NCBI GenBank assembly: GCA_963803085.1
Contig: CAWDLE010000021.1
Span: 243,730-307,729 of the forward strand
DNA: 64,000 bases
Reading direction: 5' to 3'
Source of the DNA: JACVRW01 sp963803085
GTDB lineage: Bacteria > Actinomycetota > Thermoleophilia > Solirubrobacterales > Thermoleophilaceae
Shown: positions 59,297-64,000 of the stretch, piece after piece
Position numbering within the stretch: the first letter of the stretch is position 1
How the letters are laid out: every line of letters starts with the position of its first letter
Translations under genes and position numbers: made by a program
Notes under the pieces: generated by a model
Seen by the model: the letters and a program-made list of their open reading frames with translations, nothing else
What the model was told of the DNA's origin: nothing
The model's database searches: none

Positions 59297-60361
59297 CTAC
59301 TGCTTGCGGTCCCGGTCGCGCGACGGCTGCACCCGCTTCGGCTCCCCGGGCATCTTTGGGTAGTCGGGTGGATATGGCATGTCGCCCTCTCCCTCGGCCT
59401 CGTCGCGCTCGTACATCTCGAGCAGCGGCTCCAAAGAATGGGCCACGTCGTCGATCCCCGTGTGGCGATCACCGACCTCAGCGAAGCGCGCGGGCATCGT
59501 CCCAACTGTGAAGTCCTCGGGCGCGACCTCTGCAAGCTCGTCCCAGGTGACCGGTGCCGAGACGGGCGCTCCCGGCCTCGGTCGCACGCTGTAGGCCGAC
59601 GCGATCGTGCGGTCGCGCGCGTTCTGGTTGTAGTCGACGAAGATGCACTCCCCGCGCTCCTCCTTCCACCACTTCGTCGTGACCTGGCCCGGAAGGCGGC
59701 GCTCCAGCTCGCGCCCGAAGGCGATGGCGGCGTGCCGTACGTCTGTGAACGTCCAGCGCGGCTCGATCCGCACGTATATGTGAACGCCGCGTCCTCCCGA
59801 GGTCTTCGGGAACCCGACGTAGCCGAGGTCCTCCAGGAGCACACGCGCCTCGGCGGCCACCCGCACGGCGTCGTCGAAGTCCGTGCCCGGCTGCGGGTCG
59901 AGGTCGAGGCGCAGCTCGTCCGGGTGATCCACGTCCTCGCGGCGAACCGGCCAGGGATGGAACGTGATCGTTCCCATCTGCGCCGCCCAGCCGACTACGG
60001 CGATCTCCGTCGGGCAGATCTCGTCGGCGTGCCGGCCGGACGGGAACTCGATCCGGCAGGTCTCTAGGTAGTCCGGCGCCCCGCGCGGGACGCGCTTCTG
60101 GAAGAAGGCGTCGCCGCCGCCCTTCTCGCGCGTGGAGAGCACGATGCCCTCGTGCACGCCCTTGGGCCAGCGCTCGAGGGTCGTCGGCCGGCGACAAAGG
60201 GCCCGCATGATGCCGTCCTCGACGGAGAGGTAGTACTTGACGACGTCGAGCTTCGTGACCGCCTCTGTGCGCTCGGTTTCCGGGAAGATCACGCGATCGG
60301 GGCTTGACACCCTCAGCTCGCGCCCCCCGGCATCAACAATCGTGGCATCGGACTTGGCCAT
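59297..60361 (-). CDS. Stand-alone LigD-type primase-polymerase
   Basis: A 354-residue archaeo-eukaryotic primase-like (LigD PolDom) protein. Marks: LRVSSPDRVIFPETERTEAV, TKLDVVKYYLSVEDGIMRAL, LRLDLDPQPGTDFDDA (catalytic DxD), FPKTSGGRGVHIYVRI, and FVDYNQNARDRTIASAYSVR. No ligase or phosphoesterase domain is attached. It would extend or fill DNA ends with NTPs in non-homologous end joining. The C-terminus is acidic, then Lys/Arg-rich. Divergent from the HhH glycosylase-like gene, 44 bp apart. Confidence 0.9.
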   Translation of the reverse strand: MAKSDATIVDAGGRELRVSSPDRVIFPETERTEAVTKLDVVKYYLSVEDGIMRALCRRPTTLERWPKGVHEGIVLSTREKGGGDAFFQKRVPRGAPDYLETCRIEFPSGRHADEICPTEIAVVGWAAQMGTITFHPWPVRREDVDHPDELRLDLDPQPGTDFDDAVRVAAEARVLLEDLGYVGFPKTSGGRGVHIYVRIEPRWTFTDVRHAAIAFGRELERRLPGQVTTKWWKEERGECIFVDYNQNARDRTIASAYSVRPRPGAPVSAPVTWDELAEVAPEDFTVGTMPARFAEVGDRHTGIDDVAHSLEPLLEMYERDEAEGEGDMPYPPDYPKMPGEPKRVQPSRDRDRKQ

Positions 60362-60392
60362 GGCCCGTAGTTCTACAGGCAGCTCCCCCGGC

Positions 60393-60398
60393 TACGAT
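60393..60398 (+). promoter_or_regulatory. -10 element (TACGAT) of the HhH-GPD gene
   Basis: TACGAT ends 7 nt before the GTG at 60406 and selects that start over an upstream open frame that overlaps the polymerase gene. Confidence 0.5.
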
Positions 60399-60405
60399 CG
60401 GGGGC

Positions 60406-60954
60406 GTGCCAGACCGCCTGTATTTCACAGACTCGGATGATGCCAACGCTCTGATCGCCTCTGACCCCATGGCCCTGCTGGTGGGCTTCGAGCTCGACCA
60501 GCGGGTCACGGTCATGAAGGCGTTCCAGGGACCGCTCGCGCTGAAGGAGCGTCTCGGGGCGATCGACGCCGCCACGCTGGCTTCCGCGGACCTCGAGCCG
60601 GTCTTCTTCGAGAAGCCGGTGATCCACCGCTATCCGCGCTCGATGGCCAAGCGAGTCCACGAGCTGGCCGTGTACGTGCGCGACAACTACGACGGCGATG
60701 CCGCGCGACTGTGGACCGATGCCAAGGACTCGGAGGAGCTCCGCGCCAACCTCATGGCCCTTCCGGGCTTCGGCGAGATGAAGGTCAAGACGCTCGGGGC
60801 GGTCCTCTTCAAGCACTTCGGTGTGGAAGCCGCCCGCGAGCTGGTGCCGTGGCACCCGACCCTCGGCGACGTCGACTCGCCGCAGGCGCTCGAGGAGTAC
60901 CAGGCCGAGAAGACCCTCCACAAGGCCGAGTGGGCGAAGGCGCAGCCGGGCTAG
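60406..60954 (+). CDS. HhH-GPD-type base-excision repair-like protein
   Basis: A 182-residue protein of the uncharacterised HhH-GPD family (TIGR03252-like). The start VPDRLYFTDSDDANALIASD and ALLVGFELDQRVTVMKAFQG are characteristic; the helix-hairpin-helix with GPD-like loop is LMALPGFGEMKVKTLGAVLF followed by PWHPTLGDVDSPQ. Putative DNA glycosylase; the lesion is unknown. It lies between LigD polymerase and a SnoaL gene, near exonuclease III. Confidence 0.85.
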   Translation: MPDRLYFTDSDDANALIASDPMALLVGFELDQRVTVMKAFQGPLALKERLGAIDAATLASADLEPVFFEKPVIHRYPRSMAKRVHELAVYVRDNYDGDAARLWTDAKDSEELRANLMALPGFGEMKVKTLGAVLFKHFGVEAARELVPWHPTLGDVDSPQALEEYQAEKTLHKAEWAKAQPG

Positions 60955-60957
60955 CGT
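60952..60957 (+). promoter_or_regulatory. -10 element (TAGCGT), overlapping the HhH-GPD stop codon
   Basis: TAGCGT ends 7 nt before the ATG at 60965; its TAG is also the stop codon of the preceding gene. Confidence 0.45.
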
Positions 60958-60964
60958 ACGGGCG

Positions 60965-61387
60965 ATGTCGCAGGAAAACGTCGACAAGAACAGGGACTTC
61001 ATCGACGCGTACAACCGGCGCGACTTCGACGCCGCCGTGGAGAACTTCGACCCGCAGATCGACTGGGTGCTTCCGGCGATGCAGGCGTTCGACTCCTGCG
61101 TGGGGCCGGATCAGGTCAAGCTGTTCTGGCAGGGCCTGGACGAGACCATGGACGAGCTCCGGCTCGACGCTCAGGAGTTCGTGGACGCGGGCGACCGCGT
61201 GGCCGTGCGGCTTCGGTACTACGGGCGCGGCAAGGGCAGCGGCGCGGAGATAGAGACCGAGATGTACCACCAGGTCGCCACGTTCCGCGACGGGACGATC
61301 GTGCGGCTGGAGTACTTCACCGACTGGGGCCAGGCCCTCGAGGCCGCCGGCGTTCCTCCTCCTCCGCCCGGTCCCGATCCTCGCTGA
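60965..61387 (+). CDS. SnoaL-like protein
   Basis: A 140-residue SnoaL/NTF2-like protein: KNRDFIDAYNRRDFDAAVEN, FDPQIDWVLPAMQAFDSCVG, QVATFRDGTIVRLEYFTDWG and QALEAAGVPPPPP. Ligand unknown; it is the third protein of this fold in the window (with 19338 and 48931). The ATG at 60965 is supported by TAGCGT 7 nt upstream. Its 3' end overlaps the convergent small membrane gene by 71 bp. Confidence 0.75.
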   Translation: MSQENVDKNRDFIDAYNRRDFDAAVENFDPQIDWVLPAMQAFDSCVGPDQVKLFWQGLDETMDELRLDAQEFVDAGDRVAVRLRYYGRGKGSGAEIETEMYHQVATFRDGTIVRLEYFTDWGQALEAAGVPPPPPGPDPR

Positions 61388-61553
61388 CCCCGACCTCGTA
61401 GAAGGCGTACAGCAGCGCGCCGCCAAGTCCGGCGGACACCAGGGCGATGGCCGCCACCTGCCCCGCCAGGCTGCCGAGCGCCGCGGACCCGATGCCGGCC
61501 AGGGTAAGGACGACCGCACCGCCGTAGACAAGGATGCGCCTGCGCTTGGGCAC
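61317..61553 (-). CDS. Small two-TM membrane protein
   Basis: A 78-residue protein with two hydrophobic segments (ILVYGGAVVLTLAGIGSAAL and VAAIALVSAGLGGALLYAFY) and a charged C-terminus rich in Glu/Arg. Function unknown. The GTG at 61553 is 6 nt after minus-strand TACCGT (61560-61565), supporting expression. The C-terminal part overlaps the SnoaL-like gene on the other strand. Confidence 0.6.
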   Translation of the reverse strand: MPKRRRILVYGGAVVLTLAGIGSAALGSLAGQVAAIALVSAGLGGALLYAFYEVGVSEDRDRAEEEERRRPRGPGPSR

Positions 61554-61596
61554 ACCTCAACGGTACCCGGGTGCGGTTGACTAGCCGTGGCGGCGC

Positions 61597-61971
61597 TCAG
61601 CGCACGCCGATGAGGTCTACGACGAAGACGAGCGTCTCGTCGGGGCCGATCACGCCGCCTGCGCCGCGCTTTCCGTAGCCGAGGTTCGGCGGGATCGTGA
61701 TGCGCCGGCGGCCGCCCACGCGCATTCCGGCCACGCCGTCGTCCCAGCCCTGGATCACCTTGCCCTTGCCGAGGGTGAACTTGAAGGTGTCCCCGCGGTC
61801 CCATGAGGCGTCGAACTGCTCGCCGGTCGACCAGGAGACTCCGACGTAGTGCACCTCGACCACCTGGCCGGGCTTGGCCTCGTCGCCTTCGCCAACCGTG
61901 ATGTCGTCGAGCTCGAGCTGGTAGGACGGCGGCTGGTCCGATGGGACCTCGACCTGGGGCTTCTCGTTCAT
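61597..61971 (-). CDS. FKBP-type peptidyl-prolyl cis-trans isomerase
   Basis: A 124-residue cytosolic FKBP: VEVHYVGVSWSTGEQFDASW, KFTLGKGKVIQGWDDGVAGM, RVGGRRRITIPPNLGYGKRG and DETLVFVVDLIGVR form the complete fold and active pocket. Two ATGs compete (61977 and 61971); minus-strand TAGGGT (61979-61984) ends 7 nt before 61971, which decides it. That -10 overlaps the TAG stop of the upstream GNAT gene. There is no signal peptide. Confidence 0.92.
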   Translation of the reverse strand: MNEKPQVEVPSDQPPSYQLELDDITVGEGDEAKPGQVVEVHYVGVSWSTGEQFDASWDRGDTFKFTLGKGKVIQGWDDGVAGMRVGGRRRITIPPNLGYGKRGAGGVIGPDETLVFVVDLIGVR

Positions 61972-61981
61972 TGGCATGACC

Positions 61982-62485
61982 CTACGGATTCGTGGTCGGC
62001 GGTACGTAGCCCGCGTAGGTGACGAGAAACGTTGTGAGCCCGAGCCGCTCGTAGAAGCGCACCGCATCGGCGTTCGAGGCGATCACGCTCACCACGAAAT
62101 GGCTGACCCCGAGGCGCCGAAGCTCATCGTGCATCCGCTCCACGAGTGCGCTGCCGATGCCCCTGCCCCGATGCCCGGGGAGCACGGCCAGCGTCTCCAG
62201 CTCGGCCACGCGGTCGCCGGTGGCCCAGGTCTCCTCAGGGCCGCGCAGCTCGACCATCGCGTAGCCGACCGGCTCGCCATCGGATTCCGCGATCAGCACG
62301 AACGCGTCGGGATCCTGGAGCCACTCCTCGTAGAGCTCACGCCGGACCGCCCACGAGTCCGCCTCGGGGCGCACCTCGCCGAGCATGGCAAGCTCCGGCG
62401 CCACCTCCGCGTGATGCCGGCTCAGCGACTCCCAGAGCGGCCGGAGATCAGGGATGCGCTCGGCACCCGCGCGCACGATGTCCAC
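61982..62485 (-). CDS. GNAT-family N-acetyltransferase
   Basis: A 167-residue acetyltransferase. The acetyl-CoA motif A is ETLAVLPGHRGRGIGSALVE (Q/RxxGxG/A), followed by VSVIASNADAVRFYERLGLT. Substrate unknown. The GTG at 62485 follows a weak minus-strand -10 CACAAT by 6 nt. The FKBP gene follows 10 nt after its stop and has its own -10 overlapping this stop. Confidence 0.88.
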   Translation of the reverse strand: MDIVRAGAERIPDLRPLWESLSRHHAEVAPELAMLGEVRPEADSWAVRRELYEEWLQDPDAFVLIAESDGEPVGYAMVELRGPEETWATGDRVAELETLAVLPGHRGRGIGSALVERMHDELRRLGVSHFVVSVIASNADAVRFYERLGLTTFLVTYAGYVPPTTNP

Positions 62486-62505
62486 GGGCGCATTGTGACG
62501 ACGGC

Positions 62506-62790
62506 CTAGGCGGCGTCGCTCAGCGCCACGCGCGGCCCGCAGGCCAGGAGCGAGTCAAGGAGCCAGGAGGCGTTCTGCTCGTCCAGCTCGTGGACCGCCA
62601 GCATTCCAAGCACCGCGGTGCTGGCCCGGGCGAGCGGCTCCTCCGCCTCCTCACCCGCGCGCGAGAGCAGCAGGCCCTCGGCGGCGTCGCACAGCTCGTC
62701 ATAGGTGTCCGCCTCGAGCGCGTCCGTCGCATGCCATTCGCGGAGCTCGGAGAGCAGCGATCGATAGGCGAAGTAGCGCTGCTGGTTCAT
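62506..62790 (-). CDS. Conserved hypothetical helical protein
   Basis: A 94-residue, probably all-helical protein (QQRYFAYRSLLSELREWHAT, DTYDELCDAAEGLLLSRAGE, ELDEQNASWLLDSLLACG). I do not recognise a family. AGGAG lies 8 nt before the ATG at 62790; the frame is open upstream to 63087 but that region encodes the opposite-strand stress gene. Followed by the GNAT gene on the same strand. Confidence 0.6.
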   Translation of the reverse strand: MNQQRYFAYRSLLSELREWHATDALEADTYDELCDAAEGLLLSRAGEEAEEPLARASTAVLGMLAVHELDEQNASWLLDSLLACGPRVALSDAA

Positions 62791-62913
62791 GGGCCCGACT
62801 CCTGAATACCCGGATGGGCCGCAACCAATCCACTTGCAACGCATCTGTTCCCCAAAGGGACCGGCGGGTACCCCAAGCGGGCAATGAGTTTCCAAATGGA
62901 GGAGGAATCCACC

Positions 62914-63445
62914 GTGGAGGACACGGGACAGGCCCAGGAAAAGGCCAAGGAGGTCGCGGGCCAGGCCAAGGGACGGCTGCGCGAGCAGGTCGATCAGCGT
63001 TCGACGGAGGCCGGCCACCAGGTCAGCTCGGCGGCGGACGATGTCCGCTCGGTCGCGGAGCAGCTCCGCGCGCAGGGGCAAGGACACGCCCGCCCGTTAC
63101 GCCGAGCAGGCGGCCGAGAAGGCGCAGAAGGTCGGTCAGCGGCTCCAGCACGCGAGCGGCGACGAGCTTCTCCGCGATGTCGAGGACTTCGCGCGCAAGA
63201 ATCCGTGGGCGGTCGCAGCCGGCGGGCTCGTGCTCGGGCTCGCTGCCTCGCGCATGCTCAAGGCCTCGAGCAACGAGCGCTACCGCAGCTCGATGCAGAA
63301 CCGCGGCGGCTCGAACGGCCAGGCCCGCTCCCTTGCGGCGGAGCCGATGCCATCGGGCGCATCCACGAGCGGCGGGCAGTTCGCTCGTGAGGAGCACGCC
63401 CTCGGCCAGCGGGAATCGATCATCTCAACCGAACCGCGGGCATGA
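62914..63445 (+). pseudogene. YqjD/ElaB-like membrane protein, one-base frameshift
   Basis: A tail-anchored stress protein resembling YqjD/ElaB (DUF883). The first frame (GTG at 62914, GGAGGAGG 8 nt upstream) gives VEDTGQAQEKAKEVAGQAKG to VAEQLRAQG; the second frame continues KDTPARYAEQAAEKAQKVGQ and includes the helix FARKNPWAVAAGGLVLGLAA. Skipping one base in GGGGCAAGG near 63072-63080 joins them into about 176 residues. Real lesion or sequencing error cannot be told apart. It is coupled to the holin-like gene (ATGA). Confidence 0.75.
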
Positions 63446-63861
63446 CGGCCGGGCCGGACAACGCGCTGCGCGACAACTCGACCGGCGAACTGCTGAAAGA
63501 ACTCTCCGACCAGACGACGACGCTCGTCAAACAGGAGATCGAGCTCGCCAAGGCCGAGCTTGCACAGAAGGGTAAGACCGCCGGGATCGGCGCCGGCATG
63601 TTCGGCGGCGCGGGGCTGTTCGGAGTGGGCGCTTTCGCAGCGCTCACGACGTTCTTCATCGCCCTGCTCGACGGCGCGTTGCCGATCTGGCTGGCCGCCC
63701 TGATCGTCGCCGTGGTTTACGCGGCGGTGGCGGGCGTGCTGGCACTGACAGGCAAGAAAAAGGTCAAGGAAGCCACTCCGGTTGCCCCGGAGCAGGCCAT
63801 GGACAGCGTGAAGGAGGACGTGCAATGGGCCAAGACCCGAGCGAAATCAGGAATGACATAG
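63442..63861 (+). CDS. Phage holin-like / YqjE-type membrane protein
   Basis: A 139-residue member of the Phage_holin_3_6 (YqjE-like, formerly DUF1469) family: TGELLKELSDQTTTLVKQEI, ELAKAELAQKGKTAGIGAGM, then two TM helices (FGVGAFAALTTFFIALLDGA, LPIWLAALIVAVVYAAVAGV) and a charged tail. It overlaps the YqjD-like gene at its start and the DUF3618 gene at its end. The three genes are a familiar envelope-stress cluster, not phage. Confidence 0.88.
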   Translation: MTAGPDNALRDNSTGELLKELSDQTTTLVKQEIELAKAELAQKGKTAGIGAGMFGGAGLFGVGAFAALTTFFIALLDGALPIWLAALIVAVVYAAVAGVLALTGKKKVKEATPVAPEQAMDSVKEDVQWAKTRAKSGMT

Positions 63862-64000
63862 ACGAAACCCGTGCCCGCATGGGCGACACGGCGGAGGCGC
63901 TCGGCCACAAGGCCGACGTGCCCGGGCGGGCCAAGGAGGCCATCTCGGGCCGCGTCGAGAGCGTGAAGTCGACGATCTCGGGATCCACGCCGGACAGCGG
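63825..64000 (+). CDS. DUF3618 protein (cut by right edge)
   Basis: About 58 N-terminal residues are visible: MGQDPSEIRNDIDETRARMG, DTAEALGHKADVPGRAKEAI, then SGRVESVKSTISGS. The motif IRxDIxxTRxxMGxTxEAL is the DUF3618 hallmark. AGGAGG lies 10 nt before the ATG, which overlaps the holin-like gene by 37 bp. A C-terminal TM region is expected beyond the window. Likely partner of the YqjD/YqjE-like proteins. Confidence 0.85.
   Translation, partial: MGQDPSEIRNDIDETRARMGDTAEALGHKADVPGRAKEAISGRVESVKSTISGSTPDS

Noticed and set aside
63442..64000. Prophage remnant suggested by a holin-like protein
   Set aside because: The YqjD / holin_3_6 / DUF3618 trio is a chromosomal envelope-stress cluster; no other phage genes are near.

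Overview
The window is 64 kb of very GC-rich, gene-dense bacterial chromosome. Gene content points to a high-GC Gram-positive actinobacterium, most likely Thermoleophilia / Solirubrobacterales: an Rpf-type transglycosylase, an LPxTG-anchored cupredoxin, an Rv2578c-type radical SAM protein, a two-subunit B12-dependent mutase, an ETF/ETF-QO cluster, and the order rpmE - DUF1385 - prfA - prmC - tsaC - glyA - GT4 transferase - atp. That assignment is inference from content. I see no rRNA, tRNA, CRISPR array, prophage or transposase gene.

Layout. 1-3.6 kb: EamA exporter (partial), NYN-domain gene, and an SCP2-alpha/beta hydrolase/P450 pair whose P450 is frameshifted. 3.7-9.2 kb: ROK regulator plus lipoprotein, ATPase and permease of a sugar ABC importer, and a Gfo/Idh/MocA dehydrogenase. 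9.3-10.8 kb: two coupled proteins with prepilin-like N-termini. 10.9-15 kb: patatin lipase, PlsC-like acyltransferase and an SRPBCC-acyl-CoA synthetase fusion, translationally coupled, which together resemble a lipid deacylation/reacylation cycle. 15-21 kb: Rpf-like transglycosylase with a CRP-like site and structured leader, pepA, thiolase, HAD phosphatase. 21-30 kb: acyl-CoA mutase large and small subunits separated by two surface-protein genes, then etfB-etfA-ETF-QO. 30-41 kb: gpsA, rpmE, DUF1385, prfA-prmC-tsaC-glyA, a FetAB-like exporter, PAQR protein and GT4 transferase. 41-49 kb: intein-containing radical SAM protein, YjbQ protein, tandem GGDEF/HD-GYP proteins, GH26-like hydrolase. 49.4-57 kb: complete ATP synthase operon atpI-B-E-F-H-A-G-D-C. 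57-64 kb: nucleases, a stand-alone LigD-type polymerase, HhH glycosylase-like protein, FKBP isomerase, GNAT, and a YqjD/YqjE/DUF3618 envelope-stress cluster running off the right edge.

Cross-cutting patterns. (1) About two dozen genes have a TAnnnT -10-like hexamer ending only 6-10 nt before the start codon, so their transcripts should begin at or very near the start codon; this also decides several GTG and ATG starts. (2) Three convergent gene pairs overlap in exactly the palindrome CTAG, each supplying the other's TAG stop (one of them after correcting a frameshift). (3) Two intergenic copies of a short element share outer sequence and keep a perfect hairpin whose stem sequence differs. (4) An intein sits exactly at the third cluster cysteine of a radical SAM motif. 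(5) Three genes show single-base frameshifts in GC-rich runs, so draft-assembly error is a live explanation. (6) Three genes (8125, 30058, 38032) have no ATG/GTG/TTG at a plausible start.
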